A DNA stretch of 59,114 nt, from NCBI GenBank assembly GCA_023137125.1, contig JAGLPW010000009.1, positions 1 to 59,114 of the forward strand, given 5' to 3'. Position numbers and translations under genes: made by a program. The notes beneath the pieces are model-generated. The model did no database searches, had not been told where the DNA came from, and saw nothing but the letters and a program-made list of their open reading frames with translations. Below, piece after piece: positions 10,357 to 19,952 of the stretch; position 1 is the first letter of the stretch, and every line of letters starts with the position of its first letter. This DNA comes from Candidatus Cloacimonadota bacterium. Lineage in GTDB: Bacteria; Cloacimonadota; Cloacimonadia; Cloacimonadales; TCS61.

Positions 10357-13300
10357 ATGTTAAGCAGAAGAGTTGTTTTAATCGTTTTTTTATTAATTAC
10401 GTGCAATTTTGTAAATGCAATCATCAGTCAGGAAGAGGCAAGAAATTTAGTGCTCGATCAAATACTTGTTGATGAGATAGGAAATGTAGATGTCTATGAG
10501 TTTGCAAGTGTTATTACTACTGATACTCTATTTCTTTGTAATGACAAAACAATTGAAAATCCGTATTCTTCAAATTGGATATATTTCGTCGATGATTTGT
10601 TATTTGCACTATGGGAACATCCCTGTAGGTATATATTCATAGACGAACAAACAGGAAAGAACATTATTGTTAATGAAACAATATATCCTGAAAACTTTAA
10701 TGATATGGAGTTGATTTCATTTATAGAAAGACCAACAATAGAAAGTTCCCTGATCCCGAATCCTGACGCTGATATCATTCAGAGAGAGGACAATCCTAAT
10801 CTATATGCAGTCATTATCAGTACTGAAATTGCACAAGCTCCTTACGCCCAGAGTTTATGGGGAAGTTCAGCATTGACTTATACTACATTAACAGAATATG
10901 GATTTATTGATGATAATATATTCCTGCATCATCAGATTGGTAATAGTATGTATGGAGCTGACTTTAATGGTGATGGAAACGATGATATTGATTATTGGGC
11001 AACTTATGATATGATAAGTAGTACATTTATGAATCTTGCTGGAGATTATGATCCTGGCAATCCACAATATAATCCCGATATTCCAGAACTTCAAGAAGAT
11101 GATAAATTATTTGTCTTTGTTTATACTCACGGTCGCTATCCGAGTTGGTATTCTCAATATGCATCAATTATGATTCCAGGTTTGGAGTATAATGCAGAAT
11201 TGTTTAAAAATAATGTTCAGAATATAGATTGTCAGCAAATTACTTTTTTCTTTCAGCAATGTCATAGTGGAGGATTTGTGGACATCTTGATTAATGATCC
11301 TTTAGCAGCATGTAAAAATAGAGTAGTACATGCTGCCTGTGGTCTTGATGAGTATAGTTTTTGCGAGATTTGGGAAACGGGGATTGTTATTCCTAATCAA
11401 CCGTTGGAACATTACTATGCGGAAATGGCATATTATTGGAATTCAGCATTTAGAGGATTTTTCCCAGGTAGCCTAGTACATCCGTGGACACCAGGTGATG
11501 CAGTTGGTGAAGGAAATTTGACACTACATTATGATGAAAATGGTATTCTGATGCCTGAGATACATCCTGATAGAAATAATGACAATGTAATAACATTACA
11601 AGAAGCTTATTATTATACGGACTATCATGATACAACATCTCCGAGACAAATAAATTCTTATGGAGATTTAGAAGGTATATATGATCCCCATCCATTTTTT
11701 CTTGAACATTATCCGGAAGACTTACCTGTACATCCTGTTGATGAGAGTAATTATTCTTTGTTAGAACTGTATTGCTTAGAAGATTATTATGTGGGTGAGC
11801 TTACAGAATCCCAGACAATTGATGGTGATTTTCTTATTAAAGGTGATTTGATTATCGGTCCTGAAGTTACTCTTACAATTGATAATGAATCGACATTAAA
11901 AGTAGATGATGATGCATCTGTAACACTTACTGGTAAAAGTATGGTTGAAATTCTTAATGCTTCAATATTTTTACTTGAACCTGGCTCCAGTTTATTTGGT
12001 TCAGAACATACAATATGGGTGGATCCTGAAACCGGAGAAATGTATGATACTTTTGAGGAAGCATATAGCAATATACCGGAAATTGGTCCTGAACATGAAA
12101 TACCTGGTGATAGAATTGTTAGTGCAGATGAAGGATTATTTCAAGCAAATGGTGAAGAGAATAATCGTATAACTATTAACTGTATTGGCGAATCTTTTTG
12201 GGATGGATTTTACTTGGGAAACGGACTTTCTCATAAAATGTATTATTGTGATATAACAAATACAAGGCGTATTTCAGTTAAAGGTACAAATGACAATACT
12301 GATGCTTGGCTTGAAATAAATCACTCTAATATAACTTATTGTGGTCAAATATATAGCCAAAATACACATTTTGTTATAAAATATTCTTTATATGCTTTTA
12401 ATGAAGGTCCTATAGTGGCATCTCAATCCCAAAATAATTTTTTGCATAATCAAATTTGTTACAACGGTGGTGGGGGAATAGTCATAAACTATTCATCTGA
12501 TACACCAAACAATATATTTTTTAATTACATATTTGAAAATTATGATAGGGGTATACTTCTTTATGATGTTCCTTCTGAATTATGGCATAACCACATATTT
12601 GATAATAATGGTGAAGGATTAGTTGCAATAGGTAATTCCAATTGTGCTTATTTAAATGATAATGTAATTCAGAATAATAATGATGCTGAACTATTAGCAT
12701 TACATTTTTGCTTTCCAGATTTTTATTCACCTTCTCCACTTCATCATGGAAACACAATTTCTGATATAGATGGTTATGAGCCCGGAACTTCTGACCAGTA
12801 TCTTCTAATGTGTGGTGGTCATGCAGGTTATCCTCATGATTTAACTGAAAACACAATAGATACTTCAGATGATAGTCGCTTCTTTCCGGATATTGATGCT
12901 TTCTTTTTTGGTTATGAAAGGCCTGCTGAAAAAGTGTTATATGATGAAGGAATAGAAAATATTATAGATGAAAACTATGATAATGCAAAACTTAATATGA
13001 AGGATATTATTGATATATATACTGATACAGAGATTGCAATTAAAGCACTACAATGGTTAACATATCTCGAGAACTTTAGTGGTCAGGACTTTGAAGCACT
13101 TAGAAATTATATTGAAGATATCGATAGTAATATTAATATTCACTTTGTAAATCCTAAAAACAAAGCTATTACCTCTACATATATGATGGAAGAGAATTAT
13201 GAAATTGCAATTGAAAGATATGAGGAGGTAATTTTAAATCCACCTTCTGTACAAGATTCCATTTTTGCTTTAATTGATGAAGGCTATTGTTATCTGAAAT

Positions 13301-13725
13301 TATTGGAGTCTGGTAATCGGGAACTGCCACAAATATGTTCGGTTAAGCCCAAATCTACAGAAGAATATTCAATGATCAAAGGAAGCTTATTATCACAATT
13401 ATTTGGAGAAAACAATGAAGAAGGAATTGAGCAAAATATTCCTTCAGTTCCTGTTTTACATAATAATTTCCCAAATCCTTTCAATCCTGAAACTACAATC
13501 AAATTCTCAATACCTGAAGACAGCAAAGTTAAACTCATTGTTTACAACATTAGAGGACAAAAAGTAAAAACTCTGGTAAATGATGAATTAGAAAAAGGTA
13601 TTCATGAAGTTATCTGGGCAGGGAAAAATGATAATAACAAGTCAGTTGCATCGGGAGTATACTTCTATAAATTCGATGTAAATGATAAAACGAAAGCAAT
13701 TAAAAAATGCCTGATGCTCAAATAG
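10357..13725 (+). CDS. secreted caspase-like peptidase / right-handed beta-helix protein with T9SS C-terminal sorting domain
   Basis: ATG 10357 after ggagga RBS; signal peptide; KLFVFVYTHGRYP ... ITFFFQQCHSGGFVD (candidate His/Cys dyad); beta-helix-like repeats; C-term NNFPNPFNPETTIKFSIPE...KCLMLK. Confidence 0.8.
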   Translation: MLSRRVVLIVFLLITCNFVNAIISQEEARNLVLDQILVDEIGNVDVYEFASVITTDTLFLCNDKTIENPYSSNWIYFVDDLLFALWEHPCRYIFIDEQTGKNIIVNETIYPENFNDMELISFIERPTIESSLIPNPDADIIQREDNPNLYAVIISTEIAQAPYAQSLWGSSALTYTTLTEYGFIDDNIFLHHQIGNSMYGADFNGDGNDDIDYWATYDMISSTFMNLAGDYDPGNPQYNPDIPELQEDDKLFVFVYTHGRYPSWYSQYASIMIPGLEYNAELFKNNVQNIDCQQITFFFQQCHSGGFVDILINDPLAACKNRVVHAACGLDEYSFCEIWETGIVIPNQPLEHYYAEMAYYWNSAFRGFFPGSLVHPWTPGDAVGEGNLTLHYDENGILMPEIHPDRNNDNVITLQEAYYYTDYHDTTSPRQINSYGDLEGIYDPHPFFLEHYPEDLPVHPVDESNYSLLELYCLEDYYVGELTESQTIDGDFLIKGDLIIGPEVTLTIDNESTLKVDDDASVTLTGKSMVEILNASIFLLEPGSSLFGSEHTIWVDPETGEMYDTFEEAYSNIPEIGPEHEIPGDRIVSADEGLFQANGEENNRITINCIGESFWDGFYLGNGLSHKMYYCDITNTRRISVKGTNDNTDAWLEINHSNITYCGQIYSQNTHFVIKYSLYAFNEGPIVASQSQNNFLHNQICYNGGGGIVINYSSDTPNNIFFNYIFENYDRGILLYDVPSELWHNHIFDNNGEGLVAIGNSNCAYLNDNVIQNNNDAELLALHFCFPDFYSPSPLHHGNTISDIDGYEPGTSDQYLLMCGGHAGYPHDLTENTIDTSDDSRFFPDIDAFFFGYERPAEKVLYDEGIENIIDENYDNAKLNMKDIIDIYTDTEIAIKALQWLTYLENFSGQDFEALRNYIEDIDSNINIHFVNPKNKAITSTYMMEENYEIAIERYEEVILNPPSVQDSIFALIDEGYCYLKLLESGNRELPQICSVKPKSTEEYSMIKGSLLSQLFGENNEEGIEQNIPSVPVLHNNFPNPFNPETTIKFSIPEDSKVKLIVYNIRGQKVKTLVNDELEKGIHEVIWAGKNDNNKSVASGVYFYKFDVNDKTKAIKKCLMLK

Positions 13726-13735
13726 TAACATATAG

Positions 13736-13770
13736 CCAGTCCGGGTATATTCTCGGACTGGTTTTGATTT
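13736..13770 (+). terminator. Rho-independent terminator
   Basis: CCAGTCCGggtatattctCGGACTGG followed by TTTTGATTT, just after stop at 13725. Confidence 0.85.
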
Positions 13771-13884
13771 AGTACAATACTCTAGGTTGCATATTTATGC
13801 TATTGTTTTGGACTTTGTGAGAATCTGTTTTCTACATACATAATCACGTAACTCTTGATTATATATAATCGTTACGTCTAATAA

Positions 13885-13938
13885 GCAAAACCTGTGCCAC
13901 AATTTGTTTCAATTAATCGTATAATAACCGATGTTTAT
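13885..13938. repeat. putative end motif of the Mu/Tn7-like module
   Basis: gcaaaacctgtgccacaatttgtttcaattaatcgtat...; near-copy at 8513-8566 and partial similarity to the dispersed GACAAACC..TGCCACAATTC repeats. Confidence 0.55.
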
Positions 13939-14215
13939 GAAGCCAATCAGCAACTTCTCTCATTTTAGCTATTCTAATGTTGTGTTTTATATCAGGTGTT
14001 AATCTCATGCGAACATAGATATGCTGCTTACCATGCCTTATCTTCCTAACCAATCCCCAACGTTCAAACTCTCTTAAATAACTACGAACAGATCTGATAT
14101 TTACTCCAGTTGCAGATCCACAGGATGAAGCATCTAAAGGACCACTGCTATTGTAAACAAACTGCTCTACTTTATCACGCTGTTTAGTTGTATTATTATC
14201 TGTCTTAAAGCTCAT
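13913..14215 (-). CDS. small winged-helix DNA-binding protein, third gene of transposition module
   Basis: 100 aa, GVNIRSVRSYLREFERWGLVRKIRHGKQHIYVRM wHTH-like; ATGA overlap with upstream ATPase gene. Confidence 0.6.
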   Translation of the reverse strand: MSFKTDNNTTKQRDKVEQFVYNSSGPLDASSCGSATGVNIRSVRSYLREFERWGLVRKIRHGKQHIYVRMRLTPDIKHNIRIAKMREVADWLHKHRLLYD

Positions 14216-14925
14216 TCTTTAGAACTCAGTAACGCTGTAAGTTCAACGTTACTACGAATGAGCTCTGCATGGTTGATTATTTTGATCAGATTTCTCATGT
14301 TACCTTCTGATTTATATACCATCAGATCAATATTCGTATCATTTATGTCGAACTCACTTACTTCCTTTACAGTTTTGGTCATATCTACTTTGTCATTTGG
14401 ATGAAATTGAAGTGTGTATGCCCAACGATTGAAGAAATAGGGTGACACACTCTTTATGTCACTATAAGCGTTCTGCATACCAATACAGATAAAGGTTCCA
14501 ATTGTATCATCAGCAATGTCCCTGATCGTATCCAGTATCCTATTATGTTTTACTGCATAATCAATTTCATCTATAATTATCACAGGTGGTTTGTCATATT
14601 CTGTGTTAATAACATCTTTCAATATCTCAAAGAGTTGAAAGGATGTTTTTCTATGTGAAACAGATTCTGCATTTCCCAGATTCTCATAGATCTTTTCGAT
14701 CATTGTGATCAGAAAATCCTTTTGTCGCATTGAACTGTATAACCTCATAAAGATAAAACCGTTCTCAGCAGCAAATCTCTCTCCAAACCAGGTCTTACCA
14801 ATACCCCAGATACCATATATCAGCATCAATCCTCTTTGTCGGATCACATCACGTTTACGAACACGATCAATGTACTTAAGTGCTGTGTTCACATTCTTTG
14901 TCTTTGTGTATACATTATTCATCAT
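14212..14925 (-). CDS. AAA+ ATPase, MuB/TnsC/TniB-like transposition protein
   Basis: LIYGIWGIGKTWFGERFA (Walker A), PPVIIIDEIDYA (Walker B), directly downstream of DDE transposase. Confidence 0.85.
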   Translation of the reverse strand: MMNNVYTKTKNVNTALKYIDRVRKRDVIRQRGLMLIYGIWGIGKTWFGERFAAENGFIFMRLYSSMRQKDFLITMIEKIYENLGNAESVSHRKTSFQLFEILKDVINTEYDKPPVIIIDEIDYAVKHNRILDTIRDIADDTIGTFICIGMQNAYSDIKSVSPYFFNRWAYTLQFHPNDKVDMTKTVKEVSEFDINDTNIDLMVYKSEGNMRNLIKIINHAELIRSNVELTALLSSKE

Positions 14926-14930
14926 TCCTC

Positions 14931-17009
14931 CTATGATAATCCTAATGTTTTTATATCTGTATCTAATTTCTTTATTCTGCTTTTTTTGTTTTGAGTTTTA
15001 GTCTTGTTCTCTTGCTCTATCATCTTCTCATCCATTGTTTTACTCTTAACTGGGAATTCCGGTTTCTTGTTATTGAATAGATCTGATTTATCACTTTCTA
15101 GTTTGATGAACTTATGATCTACTTTCTGAAGCTTAGAAAGTGTTTTGAGTGCTTTCTGTTTAGTTTCTTTAGCTATTCTGTTTTGATATGCTATCTCTTT
15201 CTTGATCTGTCTTTCTGATAACTCCTTGTTATCGGATAGTGTGATCATAGGATGTACTTTTTGTATTGGTCTGGCTGTACAGATGAATTTACCATGAATA
15301 GTATAGACTTGAATGAAGCTGATATTATTGGGATCATATCTGAAGAACAACTTTTCCCGGATATGATCTGCAAGGTATGGGTGCCAGTAGTTTTGCTTAA
15401 GAAAAGTAATACCATTTCTCTTAACAAGTTTGAGATCATGTTTCAACATTAAAAAGTCTAGTTGTGATGCTGATACTTTACGTTCTTTTGGACATGGATG
15501 TGAGTTATATACTTCTATCGGTATTTTACCTTCTAATCCTTTGTGAGCTTTCTTATGATAGTAATTATTTACATAATAACTGATAAGAGATTGTGCTTCA
15601 GAATAGGTGAGAGCCTTATTATCTACAAGCTTTTGCATAAATGGTTCATTTCTGTTCATATGAGCTGGTTTATCAGATATGCTGGCTCCTATATAACTAC
15701 CAAGAAAACGTTCGAAATTATCGTTAAAAGTTTTGAACCAACGTTCAATTATCTTTGATCTAGCATTATAAGCTCTGGCAAATACTTCCTGAATACCCAA
15801 TCTTTGGAACAGGCCACCCAGTTTATCTTCCAGATCAGGCAGATTAGATCCTTTCTTACCTGTAAAGTAACATGACTTGAAAGCTCTTCCATTATCTATA
15901 TAGATAACACGTGGAATACCACCATAATTAATAAAAGCATTTCGATAAGCATTAGCAATATTCTGAGTATCTTCAGTAGTTGCTATAGAACCACCAACTA
16001 TCATTCTACTAGCCCAATCCATAACTGGTATAAAGACCATCCTTTTTGGTTTACCCGTTAGAGGATCAACAATACGGAAGTTAAGTGTATTACCATCAGC
16101 AATGAATACATCCCCTGGCTTTAATATGGATGAATCTCTTTCTATATACTTTATCAGATTATCCCGAAGATGTTTTTCTCCAAATCTAAGTAATTCAACT
16201 ACATGTTTGTTATTACGTTCATATCTCAGTAGCCAGCGTCTAAGAGTTGATGGGGAAGATGGAGATAGCAGATTACCCAGCATTGCTTCTGTTTTAAGAT
16301 TAGTGATAATACTTCCGACAGATATCTTACTTTGTCGTAGATAGAAACGTAATAGATAGTTCTCTTCTCCTTCAGTTATCATTATAGAACCGGGACCTAC
16401 AGCATAACCAGGAACCAATTCCAGATAATCATAGCCACCTTTCTTGTATTTACCGACCCAACGCTGTAATGTACGTACAGAGATTACATCATCCGACTTG
16501 TGATCATGCAGTTCACGTACAATATCTCCGAATGAATAAAGCTCTAAAGTACGCTTATAAGCTTCAACTTTTGTCATTTTGGAAGATAGTTCAATTGCAT
16601 ATTTACACAAACGTGCTCTTAGTTGTCCAATTCGTTTATATGAATCAGGAACTTCAGGTTCAGGTTTTGGATCGTAATCAGGATGAAAGAATTTATCTGA
16701 TTTATGGCAAAAAGTGTCCAGACTGTCCAGACTGGATTTATTGCAATTTATTTTGTCTAGACTAACATCTTTTTTGATGTCCAGACTGTCCAGACTGGAA
16801 TCTGATTTTGTCCGGACTGTCCAGACTGAATCAAAATTTTTTAGTAAGTTCTTCTTAACTTTGTCCAGACTGAAATCAATTGTTAGGATCGATCCACCTT
16901 TTGGATTATGAACGTATTTTATCGGCCAGTCATATTTCTTCGCTCTCCGTTTAATGGTTTTCTCATGAATACCAGTTCTATTGCTGATCTCTAATGCAGT
17001 AAGCCACAT
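14931..17009 (-). CDS. MuA/TniA-like DDE transposase
   Basis: 692 aa; N-terminal HTH MWLTALEISNRTGIHEKTIKRRAKKYDW; rve core with FIADGNTLNF (D), VIYIDNGRAFK (D), KIIERWFKTFNDNFER (E); Mu-type C-terminal region. Confidence 0.9.
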   Translation of the reverse strand: MWLTALEISNRTGIHEKTIKRRAKKYDWPIKYVHNPKGGSILTIDFSLDKVKKNLLKNFDSVWTVRTKSDSSLDSLDIKKDVSLDKINCNKSSLDSLDTFCHKSDKFFHPDYDPKPEPEVPDSYKRIGQLRARLCKYAIELSSKMTKVEAYKRTLELYSFGDIVRELHDHKSDDVISVRTLQRWVGKYKKGGYDYLELVPGYAVGPGSIMITEGEENYLLRFYLRQSKISVGSIITNLKTEAMLGNLLSPSSPSTLRRWLLRYERNNKHVVELLRFGEKHLRDNLIKYIERDSSILKPGDVFIADGNTLNFRIVDPLTGKPKRMVFIPVMDWASRMIVGGSIATTEDTQNIANAYRNAFINYGGIPRVIYIDNGRAFKSCYFTGKKGSNLPDLEDKLGGLFQRLGIQEVFARAYNARSKIIERWFKTFNDNFERFLGSYIGASISDKPAHMNRNEPFMQKLVDNKALTYSEAQSLISYYVNNYYHKKAHKGLEGKIPIEVYNSHPCPKERKVSASQLDFLMLKHDLKLVKRNGITFLKQNYWHPYLADHIREKLFFRYDPNNISFIQVYTIHGKFICTARPIQKVHPMITLSDNKELSERQIKKEIAYQNRIAKETKQKALKTLSKLQKVDHKFIKLESDKSDLFNNKKPEFPVKSKTMDEKMIEQENKTKTQNKKSRIKKLDTDIKTLGLS

Positions 17010-17087
17010 ATTGACTCCTTAATAAACTTCTAGATGATACTTTTTCGAATTCCTTGACATATAACATCCTTTATCTACTTTTTCGTT

Positions 17088-17156
17088 GTTCATTTATGTG
17101 AACAAAGAAAGCTTCTAAGTGAAGCAAGTCAAGAAATAAAAGCTCCAAAATGAAGC
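17088..17156. promoter_or_regulatory. candidate repressor operators between transposase and XRE regulator
   Basis: GTTCAtttatgTGAAC (17088-17103), GCTTCtaagtGAAGC (17111-17125), GCTCCaaaatGAAGC (17142-17156); the last two lie 31 bp apart. Confidence 0.45.
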
Positions 17157-17172
17157 AATAGGAAATGAGATT

Positions 17173-17595
17173 ATGGTTAACTCTTTATTAATCAAAAGGT
17201 TATTAGAAATCAAAAAAAAACTAAATATTCGTTCTCAGCAAGATTTCGCTGACTATTTAAGTATATCTCGTAGTGTAATTTCTAATATTGAAAGAGGAAA
17301 AAGGGAGCCATCAAAAGAGATTCTCATGAAGCTTGCTTCACAATGTAATATCAATGGTCACTGGTTATTAACCGGTGAAGGCAGTATGTTCTTAAATGGG
17401 GAAGAGGATAATACAAATAAGAAAGCTCTTTTCAATGTAGGTGATATTGTAGAGCTTATTTCTGGTAGTAAGCCAATGACAGTAGTACAAGTGAATTCTA
17501 AAGAGATTACATGTATATGGCCTAATGCCAAAGATGATCTTCAAACATCTACATTCCCGGTTGGAGCTGTGACGAAGATTAACAAAATAGAGTGA
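17173..17595 (+). CDS. XRE-family HTH regulator fused to a YodC/DUF2158-like domain
   Basis: SQQDFADYLSISRSVISNIERGKREPSKEILMKLA HTH; C-term FNVGDIVELISGSKPMTVVQVNSKEITCIWPNAKDDLQTSTFPVGAV resembles YodC-type domain. Confidence 0.8.
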   Translation: MVNSLLIKRLLEIKKKLNIRSQQDFADYLSISRSVISNIERGKREPSKEILMKLASQCNINGHWLLTGEGSMFLNGEEDNTNKKALFNVGDIVELISGSKPMTVVQVNSKEITCIWPNAKDDLQTSTFPVGAVTKINKIE

Positions 17596-17752
17596 GTAAG
17601 TAATTTTCAAATATCCGAAACATATTGATGCTTCTCCCAAGTGTAGTCTACAAAAACTGATGATGTTAGTTGGAAATATTTTATTTTTGAAGATCTTTGT
17701 GAGCGATATGTGTTGTTAAAACAAATACAATAAAGTTTAGAAGGAAGTGATA

Positions 17753-18415
17753 ATGAAAGAAGCTATTAGTGAATTTATAAAATTTGTGACAATATTATTA
17801 ATATTAATTACTGGTATATTAATAATGAAACATTATGAGTACAAGAACTTCAAGTTATTGTTAGATTCTAACAAAATAGAAGTAACGAATGATTTCAATA
17901 TTGAGGGCTTAAATGGTGTAGAAATACCTAAAAAAACAAAATATGAAGTTGACAGAAGAAAAGATATTTTATCTAATATGAAGACATACAATGAAATTCT
18001 TTATCAGAAGCAATCTGATACTTTTCAAGTTATAATTTATATACTAGCAATATTTTCTATTGTTGCTGGCTTTTTCGGATATAAGACTATTAAAGACATA
18101 AGAGAGAAAGCTCTTCAAGAGTCAGAAAAATTATCAGAATTCTATAAACAAACATTCTCTTTACTTAATAATCAAGCTGAGATATCTAAAGATTTCTATA
18201 ATGAACAATATAGTGGTTTGACAATTAAAGTAAAAGAAGAAAGAGAGAAAATAGAAAATTTATCTAAGACAGTCGAAAAATTATATGAGGATATCAAAAA
18301 AGTCGATTCAGAAACTGCTAAAAAAATTAAATCAGATAATTTGGAAACTGAAAAGATAAAAGAAGATGAAGGGGATAAAGTTACGGAAGATGTTTTTGAG
18401 GTAGAAAATGATTGA
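17753..18415 (+). CDS. membrane protein with two TM helices and coiled coil
   Basis: 222 aa in track (start 17747 MIMKEAI; ATG also at 17753); TM segments near residues 10-30 and 90-110; charged coiled-coil C-term; overlaps next gene by 8 bp. Confidence 0.6.
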   Translation: MKEAISEFIKFVTILLILITGILIMKHYEYKNFKLLLDSNKIEVTNDFNIEGLNGVEIPKKTKYEVDRRKDILSNMKTYNEILYQKQSDTFQVIIYILAIFSIVAGFFGYKTIKDIREKALQESEKLSEFYKQTFSLLNNQAEISKDFYNEQYSGLTIKVKEEREKIENLSKTVEKLYEDIKKVDSETAKKIKSDNLETEKIKEDEGDKVTEDVFEVEND

Positions 18416-19778
18416 ATATACTGAAATTCCATTACAAGAGGTAATACAAAATAATTTGATTTTCTATAACATGGTAATTGATGCGGGTTTGATTACTGAA
18501 ATGTTTACTGTAAGCCCTGCTAAGTATAAATTAGCAACAATAAAATCCGGTGATTTCATTAAAAATGATGATGACTATTTTAGCAAATTAGATCAAAATG
18601 TAAATAGAGGTTATCAGAGATTTAAAGATCCCAAAAGAGTCCGTGAAATAAAAGAATATATTTCCCATCCCGAGAGTTATCATATAATCCCAAATTCAAT
18701 AATATTTTCTTTAAAAGCAAATATTCTAGTTGAAGCTGATAAATCAGAAATTGAATCTTTAATCAAAGACTATCCACTATCTTTTATTTTGAATATAAGA
18801 AACAATGAAAACTTTTTAATAATTCCTAAAACGATTATTAATGAAGCTCATAATAATGAAAATTTCAATCCGATGCTAATAATTGATGGTCATCATCGTC
18901 TTCAAGGAATAAAAGAATATTTATTGGAGAATTCTCAGATTAGGTTTGATATTGTGGGATCAATACTGATTAATCAAGATACTATTCATGAAGCAGAGAT
19001 TTTTAAAACTGTTAATTATGAAATTAAACCAGTTAATAAATCTTACTACTATCATATCATTGGTGAATTTGGAGTTGGGAAAAAAGAATATATTTTTCTT
19101 CATTATTTGGTTAGATTACTTAATGAAGCGAGTAAATCACCATTACATAAAAGAATTAAAATGCTTGGGAGAAGAGACTATTCAATTACAGCAAGACAAA
19201 CAATATCTCAAGCTTTTTTAGTTGAACAAATGTATACATGGTTATTTATGTACCGCAAAAGAATTATGAATAGTGATATAAAAAGAATTCCCATTTTTGC
19301 ACCTTTTATTCAGATGGGAGAAGAAAAAATATCTACAAGAATTATTGCAAAATATTTTCTATCTATTGAAGAAAATTTCAATAAACGGTATAATACTATT
19401 GTTTGGAATTCAGACCATAACAAATTTTTAAAGACTATTGGTATTGGAGCCTTAATCGAGATTTTACCTACTATCATGATAATTTTAATTAAAAAAAATA
19501 ATTGCATTGATAACCAATTTAATCAATTTAGCAAAATTCAGAAAGAAGATTTTGATTTTGTGTTGAAGCACATATTTTCCTCAAATTTTGATATTTATGG
19601 GATATTGGATTCTGAATATTCAAAAGGAAGTAGTCAGGGTCTTGTAAAAGAATTTGCTTTAGTTATGCATAGTAAAATTCTTGAGAACGAACTTTCTTAT
19701 AAAATTGATTATAATGATGCTGAAAAAGAGTATATAGCATGGTATTTTAATAAAATGGGTAGTGGTAACGATATTTAA
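18408..19778 (+). CDS. DGQHR-domain (DndB-like) protein
   Basis: PMLIIDGHHRLQGIKEYL...IFKTVNYEIKPVNKSYYYHIIGE resembles DGQHR signature followed by KPVNxS. Confidence 0.7.
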   Translation: MIEYTEIPLQEVIQNNLIFYNMVIDAGLITEMFTVSPAKYKLATIKSGDFIKNDDDYFSKLDQNVNRGYQRFKDPKRVREIKEYISHPESYHIIPNSIIFSLKANILVEADKSEIESLIKDYPLSFILNIRNNENFLIIPKTIINEAHNNENFNPMLIIDGHHRLQGIKEYLLENSQIRFDIVGSILINQDTIHEAEIFKTVNYEIKPVNKSYYYHIIGEFGVGKKEYIFLHYLVRLLNEASKSPLHKRIKMLGRRDYSITARQTISQAFLVEQMYTWLFMYRKRIMNSDIKRIPIFAPFIQMGEEKISTRIIAKYFLSIEENFNKRYNTIVWNSDHNKFLKTIGIGALIEILPTIMIILIKKNNCIDNQFNQFSKIQKEDFDFVLKHIFSSNFDIYGILDSEYSKGSSQGLVKEFALVMHSKILENELSYKIDYNDAEKEYIAWYFNKMGSGNDI

Positions 19779-19952
19779 TGAATTCAATCAAATAATAATA
19801 TCCAAAACATAATGAAAAATTACCTGCAACAAAGTAGCAAGTCAAATTTGTTATTAAATCTTTCAGAAAGTCATAACTCATTGTATTTTTAATAAAAAAA
19901 TAGATATTTATTGCAGGATTTATTAGGAAATAAAAAAGATGTAATCTAAAAG

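Noticed and set aside
14931-17009. CRISPR-associated transposon (CAST)
   Set aside because: No Cas12k, Cascade or TniQ gene and no CRISPR array in the window; only transposase, ATPase and wHTH are visible.
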